DNA from: Pseudomonas bijieensis
Lineage (GTDB): Bacteria; Pseudomonadota; Gammaproteobacteria; Pseudomonadales; Pseudomonadaceae
Assembly: GCF_013347965.1 (NCBI RefSeq)
Contig: NZ_CP048810.1
Coordinates: 2,046,001-2,110,000 of the forward strand
Reading direction: 5' to 3'
DNA: 64,000 nucleotides
Under the pieces are notes generated by a model, which saw nothing but the letters and a program-made list of their open reading frames with translations, was not told the origin of the DNA and made no database searches. The stretch's first letter is position 1; every line of letters begins with the position of its first letter. Of the stretch, positions 9,765 through 20,288 are shown piece by piece. The position numbers were made by a program, and so were the translations under genes.

Positions 9765-11912
9765 TTAACCGAAGAAGCTCTGGCCGTTCTTGGCCATTTC
9801 ACGCAGCTTCGCAGTCGGGTGGTACAGCGCGCCCAGATCAGCGTACTGGTCAGCCAGGGCAACGAACTTGGCCACACCGATCGAATCGATGTAGCGCAGC
9901 GCACCGCCACGGAATGGAGGGAAACCGATACCGTAGACCAGCCCCATGTCGGCTTCGGCGGCGGTTTCGACAATGCCGTCTTCCAGGCAACGCACGGTTT
10001 CGAGGCACAGCGGGATCATCATCCAGTTGATGATGTCCTCGTCGGTGACTTCGCGCTGCTCGTAGACGATCGGCTTGAGCACTTCCAGTACCGACGAGTC
10101 GGCGACTTTCTTCTGCTTGCCGCGCTTGTCGGTCTCGTAGGCGTAGAAGCCCTTGCCGTTCTTCTGGCCCAGGCGCTTGGCCTCGTAGAGCACGTCGACG
10201 GCCGAACGGCGGTCGTCCTTCATGCGATCCGGGAAGCCTTCAGCCATGACGTCGCGACCGTGGTGGCCGGTGTCGATGCCGACCACGTCCATCAGGTACG
10301 CCGGGCCCATCGGCCAGCCGAATTTTTCCATGATCTTGTCGATGCGCACGAAGTCCACACCGGCGCTGACCAACTTGGCGAAACCGCCGAAGTACGGGAA
10401 CAGCACACGGTTGACCAGAAAGCCCGGGCAGTCGTTGACGACGATCGGGTTCTTGCCCATTTTCTTCGCGTAGGCGACGGTGGTGGCAATCGCATGTTCG
10501 CTGGACTTCTCGCCACGGATCACTTCCACCAGCGGCATCATGTGCACCGGGTTGAAGAAGTGCATGCCGACGAAGTTTTCCGGACGCTTGAGGGCCTTGG
10601 CCAGCAGCGAAATGGAAATGGTCGAGGTGTTCGAGGCAAGGATAGTGTCCTCCTTGACCTTGTCTTCGACTTCGGCCAGTACCGCTTGCTTGACCTTCGG
10701 GTTCTCGACAACGGCTTCGACCACCAGGTCGACATGGCCGAAATCGCCATAGGACAGGGTCGGACGAATGCCATTGAGCACTTCGGCCATCTTCGCAGCG
10801 GTCATGCGACCTTTGTCGACGCGGCCGACCAGCAGCTTGGCGGCTTCGGCCAGACCCTGCTCGATCCCGTGTTCGTTGATGTCCTTCATCAGGATCGGCG
10901 TGCCCTTGGACGCCGACTGGTAGGCGATACCGCCACCCATGATGCCGGCGCCGAGCACGGCAGCCTGCTTCACATCACTGGCGATTTCGTCGTAGGCCTT
11001 GGCCTTTTTCTTCAGTTCCTGGTCATTGAGGAACAGACCGATCAGGCTTTGCGCAGCCGAGGTCTTGGCCAGTTTGACGAAGCCTGCGGCCTCGACTTCC
11101 AGGGCCTTGTCGCGACCGAAGCTCGCGGCTTTCTGGATGGTCTTGATCGCTTCGACTGGTGCCGGGTAGTTCGGGCCTGCCTGACCGGCCACGAAACCCT
11201 TGGCGGTTTCGAAGGCCATCATTTGTTCGATGGCGTTGAGCTTGAGCTTCTCCAGCTTCGGCTGACGCTTGGCCTTGTAGTCGAACTCGCCGCTGATAGC
11301 GCGCTTGACGGTTTCAAGGGCTGCTTCCTGAAGCTTGCCAGGTTCGACCACGGCATCCACGGCGCCGACTTTCAGCGCGTCTTCAGCACGGTTTTCCTTG
11401 CCCGCGGCAATCCACTCGATGGCGTTGTCGGCACCGATCAGGCGCGGCAGGCGCACGGTTCCGCCGAAGCCCGGGTAAATGCCCAGTTTGACTTCCGGCA
11501 GGCCGATCTTGGCCGTGGTGGACATGACGCGGTAATCCGCCGCCAGGCACATTTCCAGGCCGCCACCCAGGGCGATGCCGTTGATGGCCACGACGGTCGG
11601 TACGTTGAGGTCTTCGAAGTCGCTGAAAATACGGTTGGCTTCGAGGTTGCCAGCGATCAGTTCGGCATCGGGCAGCTTGAAGTTGTCGACGAATTCGGTG
11701 ATGTCGGCACCGACGATGAATACGTCCTTGCCGCTGCTGACGATCACACCCTTGATCGAAGCATCTGCCTTGATAGTGTCCACGGCCTGACGCAGTTCAT
11801 TCAGGGTTAGACGGTTGAACTTGTTGACGGACTCACCCTTGAGGTCGAATTTCAGTTCGACGATGCCACTTTCAAGAGCCTTAACCGTGATGGCTTTACC
11901 TTCGTAAATCAT
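9765..11912 (-). CDS. fadB: Fatty acid oxidation complex alpha subunit FadB
   Basis: The 715-residue multifunctional enzyme has an N-terminal crotonase domain (enoyl-CoA hydratase/isomerase; catalytic Glu120 and Glu140) and a C-terminal 3-hydroxyacyl-CoA dehydrogenase with the NAD loop [10 protein letters not shown] and the conserved [15 protein letters not shown]. It works with FadA in cytoplasmic beta-oxidation. I chose the ATG at 11912, which follows GGAG and gives the standard FadB N-terminus [10 protein letters not shown]; the frame runs open 35 codons further without a ribosome site. A PsrA-like operator lies about 165 bp upstream. Confidence 0.97.
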   Translation of the reverse strand: MIYEGKAITVKALESGIVELKFDLKGESVNKFNRLTLNELRQAVDTIKADASIKGVIVSSGKDVFIVGADITEFVDNFKLPDAELIAGNLEANRIFSDFEDLNVPTVVAINGIALGGGLEMCLAADYRVMSTTAKIGLPEVKLGIYPGFGGTVRLPRLIGADNAIEWIAAGKENRAEDALKVGAVDAVVEPGKLQEAALETVKRAISGEFDYKAKRQPKLEKLKLNAIEQMMAFETAKGFVAGQAGPNYPAPVEAIKTIQKAASFGRDKALEVEAAGFVKLAKTSAAQSLIGLFLNDQELKKKAKAYDEIASDVKQAAVLGAGIMGGGIAYQSASKGTPILMKDINEHGIEQGLAEAAKLLVGRVDKGRMTAAKMAEVLNGIRPTLSYGDFGHVDLVVEAVVENPKVKQAVLAEVEDKVKEDTILASNTSTISISLLAKALKRPENFVGMHFFNPVHMMPLVEVIRGEKSSEHAIATTVAYAKKMGKNPIVVNDCPGFLVNRVLFPYFGGFAKLVSAGVDFVRIDKIMEKFGWPMGPAYLMDVVGIDTGHHGRDVMAEGFPDRMKDDRRSAVDVLYEAKRLGQKNGKGFYAYETDKRGKQKKVADSSVLEVLKPIVYEQREVTDEDIINWMMIPLCLETVRCLEDGIVETAAEADMGLVYGIGFPPFRGGALRYIDSIGVAKFVALADQYADLGALYHPTAKLREMAKNGQSFFG

Positions 11913-12074
11913 CAACTGATCTCCACGATATGGAAGCTGAACAGTACACGTTGAACGCTGACCGCAGGTATGGCATTGACGTTTACCGTCGATGCTACGC
12001 CAATCCGCCAGGCACACCCGTCAACGCGATAGTCGGGGTCTGTAGGAGCATTCTGAAAATACAAACGCTCAATT

Positions 12075-12088
12075 CATACGCCCGTTTG
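12075..12088. promoter_or_regulatory. Putative PsrA operator upstream of fadBA
   Basis: CATAC-GCCC-GTTTG matches the PsrA palindrome (CAAAC-N4-GTTTG) with one mismatch. On the fadB strand it overlaps a possible −10 (TATGAA). PsrA repression of fadBA is established in P. aeruginosa; the site here is inferred from sequence. Confidence 0.55.
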
Positions 12089-12239
12089 ATTTGGGTACGT
12101 CACCTTCACGGAATTTCCGACAATTGTCAATCGCCCTAAACACAGGCATGAACGCGACTTTACGGTCATTTCCGTACCGTACGGATCCGCAACACGGCCC
12201 CGCATGAGCAGCTATTCATAGAATCAATAATTAGAAAAA

Positions 12240-12396
12240 TCGCCCTAATTCCACACATAACGGATCCAACCGACTACGCTGTCGGGTGCGCGATTGAAAA
12301 TTCAGGAATGAAGGGCGTTACGAACGCACGCCCTGGCACAGCTTGATTACCGGCCTGCCTGGCCAACCCGCCCGATGAGACTGTCGGGCTTTTTTA
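12240..12396 (+). ncRNA. Candidate small RNA ending in an orphan terminator
   Basis: This gene-free spacer between fadB and the 12401-12838 gene (both minus strand) holds three successive hairpins on the plus strand: GGGCGT/ACGCCC (12313-12333), GGCC/GGCC (12352-12364) and a strong terminator GCCCGA/TCGGGC followed by six T (12370-12395). No plus-strand gene precedes it, so the terminator implies a short plus-strand transcript. The 5' end is not defined and I saw no convincing promoter; no known family is recognised. Confidence 0.4.
12370..12395 (+). terminator. Intrinsic terminator without an upstream gene
   Basis: Stem GCCCGA (12370-12375) / TCGGGC (12384-12389), 8-base loop, then TTTTTT. 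Oriented on the plus strand, while both flanking genes are on the minus strand. Confidence 0.8.
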
Positions 12397-12400
12397 TGTC

Positions 12401-12838
12401 TCAGGCCAATGCCTTGAGCACATCGGCAATGGCCAGCAACACACTGGCTTCGCCCTTCTCGCCCCAGTACAAGGCAATCATTTGTCGGTCGGCTTCGACC
12501 TTGTAGACGTTGGCCGGCAATTTTTCGAAATGATTGAGCAGAGATTCATCCAGGCAGACTTCCCGCCACTGATTGACCCAGACGCCCGGCGCAGTTTGCC
12601 AGTAGCTCCAACAGGCTGGTTGGCTGCCTCGCCGAGGCCGGTGGTACTGGGCGCAGGGGTTGGGCGGCTGCTGGCCCAGCCAGTGCGGCCACTCCTGCGG
12701 CGCCAGTTGCATGGCCAGGCCCAGGCGTCGTGCTTCCATGCGCAAGGCCATGCGCCCGCTCTGTACACGGGACGGACGCAACCATGCCAGTGGACTTAAC
12801 ACCACCAACAGGATTGACAGCACTATCCAGACCGTCAT
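12401..12838 (-). CDS. Small membrane-anchored protein of unknown function
   Basis: The 145-residue product starts MTVWIVLSILLVVLSPLAWL, one N-terminal membrane segment, followed by a cytoplasmic or periplasmic domain rich in Trp and Arg. GGGGAG precedes the ATG at 12838; an upstream in-frame ATG at 12886 lacks a ribosome site. It is divergent from the universal stress protein gene, with about 100 bp between the two starts, matching the PA3016–PA3017 arrangement as I recall it. No catalytic motif is visible and the function is unknown. Confidence 0.8.
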   Translation of the reverse strand: MTVWIVLSILLVVLSPLAWLRPSRVQSGRMALRMEARRLGLAMQLAPQEWPHWLGQQPPNPCAQYHRPRRGSQPACWSYWQTAPGVWVNQWREVCLDESLLNHFEKLPANVYKVEADRQMIALYWGEKGEASVLLAIADVLKALA

Positions 12839-12939
12839 ATTCGTACTCCCCGATTCTGATGAGCCCATTGACCCAGGTCGCGTCAATGCGCTTGAAACCA
12901 GCCATACTTACCGTATCGCAATTCTCTGGAGTGCCTTCC

Positions 12940-13380
12940 ATGTACTACAAACACGTTCTGGTCGCCGTTGACCTCACTGAAGAATGCGATCCGGTCGTCA
13001 AGCGCGCCCTCGCCCTTTGCGAAGGCCGAGACACCCAGCTGTCACTGGTGCACATCGTCGAACCGATGGCCATGGCCTTCGGCGGCGATGTGCCGATGGA
13101 CCTTTCCCAGTTGCAGCAGCAGCAATTCGACCAGGCCAAGGAACGCCTTGACCGACTGATCGTGAAATACCCGGCCCTGAAGAAGGAGTTCAGCCACCTG
13201 ACCTACGGCCAGCCACGCCAGGAAATCCATCACCTGGCCAAGGAACAGGGTTGCGACCTGATCGTCGTCGGCAGTCATGGCCGCCACGGCCTGGCACTGT
13301 TGCTAGGCTCGACCGCCAACGACGTACTGCATGGGGCGCCTTGCGATGTGTTGGCGGTGCACCTGGTCAAGCGCACATAA
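12940..13380 (+). CDS. Universal stress protein, UspA family
   Basis: A 146-residue single-domain Usp protein: N-terminal YKHVLVAVDL and the C-terminal nucleotide-binding loop GSHGRHGLALLLGST, which fits the G-x2-G-x9-G-(S/T) pattern of ATP-binding members. Such cytoplasmic dimers accumulate under starvation or anaerobic stress. CTGGAG lies before the ATG; the frame extends much further upstream but only across the divergent promoter. It is followed directly by a REP cluster. Confidence 0.93.
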   Translation: MYYKHVLVAVDLTEECDPVVKRALALCEGRDTQLSLVHIVEPMAMAFGGDVPMDLSQLQQQQFDQAKERLDRLIVKYPALKKEFSHLTYGQPRQEIHHLAKEQGCDLIVVGSHGRHGLALLLGSTANDVLHGAPCDVLAVHLVKRT

Positions 13381-13390
13381 CCCCATACCC

Positions 13391-13492
13391 TGTGGGAGCG
13401 AGCCTGTGGGAGCAAAGCTTGCTCGCGATGAAGGCATCCCGGCCTGTCGAATGACCGCGTTATCGTTCATCGCGAGCAAGCTTTGCTCCCAC
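13391..13492. repeat. Paired REP element with a fused partial copy
   Basis: TGTGGGAGCGAGCC (13391-13404) abuts a second REP start, TGTGGGAGCAAAGC, running on to GCTCGCGATG (13405-13430). The inverted partner ends in GCAAGCTTTGCTCCCAC (to 13492). The left end thus looks like one REP joined to the broken start of another. Confidence 0.85.
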
Positions 13493-13526
13493 TGGCTCAC
13501 CCCTACAGGGGAATAGCGTTTCAAGT

Positions 13527-13564
13527 AAAAATCCCGGCGTCCATTGCTGAACGCCGGGATTTTT
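13527..13564. terminator. Bidirectional terminator between the usp gene and uup
   Basis: AAAAATCCCGGCGT / ACGCCGGGATTTTT with a 10-base loop; A-run and T-run on either side make it functional in both directions. Confidence 0.9.
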
Positions 13565-13576
13565 CTCAACGATGGA

Positions 13577-15496
<1,920 letters not shown>

Positions 15497-15710
15497 GAGC
15501 TTCTCCAAAAACTGGGCGCGCATTCTACCTGAGATGAGCCCTCAAGGGTCCGCCAATTTCGCCACTGAAGCACTCTGCACAACAAATGTTGCCAACTTGC
15601 GCCGACAGCCCCGCAAAGCTTTCGCCGGCTGCTGGCAAAAGGCTAAGCTACAGGCAGTTACCCTGGGTTAACCCTTGGGCTTGTCATGTTTTTTTCTGCC
15701 CGGACGTATC

Positions 15711-17639
15711 ATGCGCAGTCGCCTTTTCAGTGCTTTATCTTGTCTTTTCATCTGTGCCACTGCCTTTCAAACCGCTCAGGCGGTGGATATTTCCACCCAG
15801 CGCCAGTATTACGACGAAGCCAAGCGCGCCTTGGCCAAGGGTGATTCCGGCCCCTACTTTCGCTACAGCCAGGCCCTGCGTGATTATCCGCTGGAGCCGT
15901 ACCTGGCCTATGACGAACTGACCGCCCGCCTCAAGAGCGCCAGCAACGCGGAAATCGAAAAATTCCTCGCCGAACACGGCGACCTGCCCCAGGCCAACTG
16001 GATGAAGCTGCGCTGGTTGCGTTGGCTGACCGAACGCGGCGACTGGGAAACCTTCGTCAAGTATTACGACCCCAAGCTCAATTTCACCGAACTGGACTGC
16101 CTCAACGCCCAGTACCAACTCAGCCATGGCCTGAAGGCCGAAGGCTACGCCAACACCGAGAAGTTGTGGCTCACCGGCAAATCCCTGCCCCAAGCCTGTG
16201 ATGCGTTGTTCGGCCTGTGGGCCGGCCAAGGCCAGTTGACCGAACAGAAACGTTGGGAGCGGACAAAACTGGCCGCCCAGGCGCGCAATTATCCCCTGGC
16301 CAACAGCCTGGTCAGCGGCCTGACCACCCTCGCCCCCCGTGGCAAGTTGCTGGTGGACGTGGCGCAAAAGCCCGAGTTGCTCAACCAGCCCTCGCGCTTT
16401 AGCCCGGCCGATGAACCGATGTCCGACATCGTCAGCCTTGGCCTGCGTCGCCTGGCCCGCCAGGACCCGGAAAAAGCCATGGCGCTGCTGGATGGCTACG
16501 CCAGCACCATGCATTTTTCCCGGGATGAAAAAGTCGCGATTGCCCGGGAGATCGGCCTGACCCTGGCCAAGCGCTTCGACGGTCGGGCCCTGGACGTGAT
16601 GACGAAATACGACCCGGAACTGCGCGACGACACCGTTTCGGAGTGGCGCCTGCGCCTGCTGCTGCGCCTGGCCCGTTGGGACGATGCGTACCAATTGACC
16701 CGCCGCCTGCCCGAGTCGCTGGCCAGCACCAACCGCTGGCGGTACTGGCAAGCCCGTACCCTGGAGTTGGCTCAGCCGCAGAACCCCGAGGCCCTGACGC
16801 TCTACAAGCACCTGGCCCGTGAGCGGGACTTCTATGGTTTCCTGGCCGCCGACCGTTCCCAGTCGCCGTATTCGTTGGTGAACAAGCCGCTGGTGATGAG
16901 CCAGGCATTGATCAATAAGGTGCGCAACACCCCCGGCGTGCGTCGGGCGCTGGAGTTCCATGCCCGCGGAGAGATTGTCGACGGACGCCGCGAGTGGTAT
17001 CACGTCAGCCGGCATTTCAACCGGGACGAGATGGTCGCCCAGGCGAAGCTGGCCTACGACCTGAAATGGTATTTCCCGGCCATTCGCACCATCAGCCAGG
17101 CCAAGTACTGGGACGACCTGGACATCCGCTTCCCGATGGCCCACCGCGACACCCTGGTGCGCGAAGCCAAGATCCGTGGCTTGCATCCAAGCTGGGCGTT
17201 CGCCATTACCCGGCAGGAAAGTGCGTTCATGGATGATGCCCGCTCCAGCGTCGGCGCCGCCGGCCTGATGCAATTGATGCCAGGCACCGCCAAGGAAACC
17301 GCGCGCAAGTTCAGCATTCCCCTGGCCTCCCCCCAACAAGTGTTGAACCCGGACAAGAACATCCAGTTGGGCGCGGCCTACCTGAGCCAGGTTCACAGCC
17401 AGTTCAACGGCAACCGCGTCCTGGCCTCGGCGGCCTACAACGCCGGCCCCGGTCGCGTGCGCCAGTGGCTGCGCGGCGCCGACCACTTGAGTTTCGACGT
17501 CTGGGTCGAAAGCATCCCGTTCGACGAAACCCGCCAATACGTGCAGAACGTGTTGTCGTACTCGGTGATCTACGGCCAGAAACTCAACTCGCCGCAACCG
17601 CTGGTGGATTGGCATGAGCGGTATTTCGATGATCAGTGA
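15711..17639 (+). CDS. slt: Soluble lytic murein transglycosylase
   Basis: The 642-residue periplasmic enzyme starts with a signal peptide (MRSRLFSALSCLFICATAFQ, ending at AQA). A long alpha-helical superhelix leads to a C-terminal SLT domain with catalytic Glu503 (TRQESAF), followed by GAAGLMQLMPGTAKE and AYNAGPGRVRQWL. It cleaves peptidoglycan glycan strands to 1,6-anhydro products, the substrates later processed by NagZ. I placed the start at the ATG at 15711 because the signal peptide begins there. It is divergent from uup. Confidence 0.95.
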   Translation: MRSRLFSALSCLFICATAFQTAQAVDISTQRQYYDEAKRALAKGDSGPYFRYSQALRDYPLEPYLAYDELTARLKSASNAEIEKFLAEHGDLPQANWMKLRWLRWLTERGDWETFVKYYDPKLNFTELDCLNAQYQLSHGLKAEGYANTEKLWLTGKSLPQACDALFGLWAGQGQLTEQKRWERTKLAAQARNYPLANSLVSGLTTLAPRGKLLVDVAQKPELLNQPSRFSPADEPMSDIVSLGLRRLARQDPEKAMALLDGYASTMHFSRDEKVAIAREIGLTLAKRFDGRALDVMTKYDPELRDDTVSEWRLRLLLRLARWDDAYQLTRRLPESLASTNRWRYWQARTLELAQPQNPEALTLYKHLARERDFYGFLAADRSQSPYSLVNKPLVMSQALINKVRNTPGVRRALEFHARGEIVDGRREWYHVSRHFNRDEMVAQAKLAYDLKWYFPAIRTISQAKYWDDLDIRFPMAHRDTLVREAKIRGLHPSWAFAITRQESAFMDDARSSVGAAGLMQLMPGTAKETARKFSIPLASPQQVLNPDKNIQLGAAYLSQVHSQFNGNRVLASAAYNAGPGRVRQWLRGADHLSFDVWVESIPFDETRQYVQNVLSYSVIYGQKLNSPQPLVDWHERYFDDQ

Positions 17640-17670
17640 GGGTTAGCGGCAAGCTGTTCCTGAAAAACAA

Positions 17671-17706
17671 AAAAATGCCCGTTTCGAAAGATACGGGCAT
17701 TTTTTG
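17671..17706. terminator. Bidirectional terminator after slt
   Basis: AAAAATGCCCGT / ACGGGCATTTTT with a 10-base loop, 32 bp after the slt stop codon. Confidence 0.9.
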
Positions 17707-17733
17707 TCGGTTACTTGGTCGGGTGCTGGACCC

Positions 17734-17822
17734 TGTGGGAGCGAGCCTGCTCGCGATAGTGGTGTAACAGTCGACATCATTGTTACTGATCTGACGCTAT
17801 CGCGAGCAGGCTCGCTCCCACA
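17734..17822. repeat. Inverted REP pair
   Basis: TGTGGGAGCGAGCCTGCTCG at 17734 and its reverse complement ending at 17822, separated by about 37 bp. It lies between slt and the convergent ABC exporter gene. Confidence 0.9.
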
Positions 17823-17856
17823 TTGGTTTCGACTCGTCAGGATCTCAACATCAGAC

Positions 17857-19635
17857 TCACTGAACCGCATCACTCTGCTGATTGAACTGCAACGCCGCCA
17901 ACCGCGCATACAACGCATTGCTGGCGACAAGTTCCTGGTGAGTGCCCACGGCAACCACCTTGCCCTGGTCCATCACCGCAATCCGATCGGCGTTTTTCAC
18001 CGTGGCCAGGCGGTGGGCGATCACCAACGTCGTACGGTTTTTCATCAGGCTGGGCAAGGCTTGCTGGATCAGGTGTTCGCTTTGCGCATCGAGGGCGCTG
18101 GTGGCTTCGTCCAGCAGCAGGATCGGCGCGTCCACCAGCAAGGCCCGGGCGATGGCCAGGCGTTGACGCTGGCCGCCGGATAGCCCGAGGCCACCGTCAC
18201 CCAGGTGAGTCTGGTAGCCGTCGGGCATTTTTTCGATGAAGTCGTGGGCGTAGGCGATCTGCGCGGCCTCGCGCACCTGCTCCGACGACGCCTGCGGGTT
18301 GCCATAGCGGATGTTCTCTTCGACCGTGCCGAAGAACAGTGCCGGGTTTTGTGAAACCAGGGCGAAGTGGCGGCGCAGGTCCAGTGGATCGAGTCGAGTC
18401 AATGGCACATCGTCGATCAGGATCTGCCCTTGCACCGGATCATAGAAACGCAGCAGCAAATCGTAGACCGTCGACTTGCCCGCACCGGAAGGCCCGACCA
18501 GGGCCAGGGTCTCACCGGCCTTGATACTCAGGTCGAGACCGTCGACCGCGTAACTGTCCGGCCGAGACGGATAGGAAAAACGCACGCCTTCGAGGCGCAA
18601 ATCGCCGCGGACCCGCGCCGGCAAGGTCACCAGGCCTGAAGCCGGCGGCTGGATGATGTTTTCCGAACGCAGCAACTCGGCAATACGCTCAGCCGCACCC
18701 GCCGCCCGTTGCAGCTCGCCGATCACTTCACTCAGGGTACCGAAGGCGCTGCCGACGATCAGGCTGTAGAACACGAATGCCGCCAGCTCACCGCCGGAAA
18801 TCCGTCCGGCGATCACATCCATGCCGCCGACCCAGAGCATCACCCCCACCGCGCCCAGCACCAGCACGATCACCAGGGTGATCAGCCAGGCCCGCTGGGC
18901 GATGCGTTTGCGAGCGGTATCGAAGGCCTGCTCCACCGTCACGGAGAATCGCTGCTCGTCCTGGACCTGGTGGTTATAAGCCTGCACGGTCTTGATCTGG
19001 CCGAGGGTTTCGGAAACGTAGCTGCCTACGTCGGCAATGCGGTCCTGGCTCTGGCGCGACAAACTGCGCACCCGGCGACCAAATACCAGGATCGGCGCCA
19101 AGACCAGCGGCAGGGCAATCACCACAATGCTGGTCAACTTGGGATTGGTGATGAACAGCAGCACGATGCCGCCAACCACCATCAAGGCGTTGCGCAAAAA
19201 CAACGACAGCGACGAACCGATCACCGATTGCAGCAAGGTCGTATCGGCGGTCAACCGCGACTGGATTTCCGAACTGCGGTTGTTTTCGTAGAACCCCGGG
19301 TGCAAGTACACCAGATGGTTGAAGACCTGCCGCCGGATATCGGCCACCACCCGCTCGCCGATCCAGGACACCAGGTAAAAACGCGAAAACGTACCGATCG
19401 CCAACCCAACCACCAGCACCATGAACAGGCCGATGGATTGATTGAGCAGGTGTGGTGAACGGGTCATGAAGCCCTGGTCCACCAGCAAGCGGATACCTTG
19501 GCCCATGGACAAGGTAATACCGGCGGTGACAATCAGGGCCAGCAAAGCGCCGGCGACCTGTTTGCGATAGGGGGCGATGAAGCCGCTGGCCAGGCGTATG
19601 GCACGGCGATGTCGGGAAGAAAGCATCAAGAGCAT
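17857..19635 (-). CDS. MsbA/ABCB-type ABC exporter (fused permease–ATPase)
   Basis: The 592-residue half-transporter has an N-terminal six-helix ABC membrane domain (about residues 15-310) and a C-terminal ATPase with Walker A GPSGAGKST, signature LSGGQRQRLAIARALL and Walker B ILLLDEATSALD. It should form a homodimer in the inner membrane, exporting lipid or drug-like substrates; the substrate cannot be read from sequence. The start is uncertain between ATGs at 19635 and 19626, both with weak ribosome sites. A REP pair and terminator separate it from slt. Confidence 0.9.
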   Translation of the reverse strand: MLLMLSSRHRRAIRLASGFIAPYRKQVAGALLALIVTAGITLSMGQGIRLLVDQGFMTRSPHLLNQSIGLFMVLVVGLAIGTFSRFYLVSWIGERVVADIRRQVFNHLVYLHPGFYENNRSSEIQSRLTADTTLLQSVIGSSLSLFLRNALMVVGGIVLLFITNPKLTSIVVIALPLVLAPILVFGRRVRSLSRQSQDRIADVGSYVSETLGQIKTVQAYNHQVQDEQRFSVTVEQAFDTARKRIAQRAWLITLVIVLVLGAVGVMLWVGGMDVIAGRISGGELAAFVFYSLIVGSAFGTLSEVIGELQRAAGAAERIAELLRSENIIQPPASGLVTLPARVRGDLRLEGVRFSYPSRPDSYAVDGLDLSIKAGETLALVGPSGAGKSTVYDLLLRFYDPVQGQILIDDVPLTRLDPLDLRRHFALVSQNPALFFGTVEENIRYGNPQASSEQVREAAQIAYAHDFIEKMPDGYQTHLGDGGLGLSGGQRQRLAIARALLVDAPILLLDEATSALDAQSEHLIQQALPSLMKNRTTLVIAHRLATVKNADRIAVMDQGKVVAVGTHQELVASNALYARLAALQFNQQSDAVQ

Positions 19636-19806
19636 CCGTTAATGCAGCAGGGAAAAGGCCGGCCAGCGACGCCAAAGCGCAGCGGAACCTATTTGAATCA
19701 GAATGAGTCAGGTTAAATATGACCACAACGACTAGGGGCTAGATGTTATCGGTCTAAAGTCTGGCTGGAAACGCAACTGTGTTTCTGATTGAGTGGAGGT
19801 GTCGCC

Positions 19807-19857
19807 ATGAACCTACAAGGAGTGTCATGGCTCGGTCACCTGGCGACATTAAAGTAG
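19807..19857 (+). other. Possible 16-codon leader ORF
   Basis: The ATG at 19807 follows GTGGAGG at ideal spacing and opens a 16-residue frame (MNLQGVSWLGHLATLK) ending 27 bp before the next gene. A second ATG at 19827 also has a perfect AAGGAG in front. Whether either is translated cannot be told from sequence. Confidence 0.3.
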
Positions 19858-19884
19858 GCACACAACCTGATGAGGAGACAGGCC

Positions 19885-20064
19885 ATGTCCTTGCAACACA
19901 GCAGCGACGACAAGATTCAAGTAATCCGCACGCAACCGGATCAGTCTCTGGGCTGCTCGTTCATCGATGCCCAAGGGCGCGAAGTACCGATCACCGAGGA
20001 CATGATCCAGAAAGCCTGCAGCGAGCTGGAAAAACGACTGGTCAAGCCTGCCGAACAAAAGTGA
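19885..20064 (+). CDS. Small conserved hypothetical protein
   Basis: A 59-residue soluble, charged protein starting MSLQHSSDDKIQVIRTQPDQ and containing CSFIDAQGREVPITEDMIQ. A strong GAGGAG site precedes the ATG at 19885, and a clear terminator follows, so it is probably a real single-gene unit. No motif or membrane segment is seen. A short ORF with its own ribosome site lies immediately upstream. Function unknown. Confidence 0.75.
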   Translation: MSLQHSSDDKIQVIRTQPDQSLGCSFIDAQGREVPITEDMIQKACSELEKRLVKPAEQK

Positions 20065-20082
20065 TACAGCCCGTCTCGATTG

Positions 20083-20108
20083 AACCCGACCTTGATGTCG
20101 GGTTTTTT
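20083..20108 (+). terminator. Intrinsic terminator after the small protein gene
   Basis: AACCCGAC / GTCGGGTT with a six-base loop, then a T-run reaching 20108. Confidence 0.9.
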
Positions 20109-20156
20109 ATGCCTGGAAGACAAGGCTGCCATTGATCTCTGGTCCGACACAAAACC

Positions 20157-20280
20157 TGTGGCGAGGGGATTTATCCCCGCTGGGGTGCGAAGCACTCCCT
20201 GAAATCTGACGAATCCGGTGTGTCAGTTTTGAACCATGGGGCTGCTGCGCAGCCCAGCGGGGATAAATCCCCTCGCCACA
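20157..20280. repeat. Long inverted repeat of the GCGAGGGGATTTATCCCCGC family
   Basis: TGTGGCGAGGGGATTTATCC opens the element and GGATAAATCCCCTCGCCACA closes it as its inverse, with about 65 bp between. The same pair occurs at 61053-61185. This repeat is distinct from the GTGGGAGC REP family. Confidence 0.85.
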
Positions 20281-20288
20281 AAAGGCGT

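Noticed and set aside
13391..13492. Regularly repeated GTGGGAGC sequences considered as a CRISPR array
   Set aside because: Only inverted pairs are present, not direct repeats with uniform spacers; no cas genes.
15735..17615. A 626-codon open frame antisense to the lytic transglycosylase gene
   Set aside because: Shadow of slt, which has a signal peptide and an intact catalytic domain.
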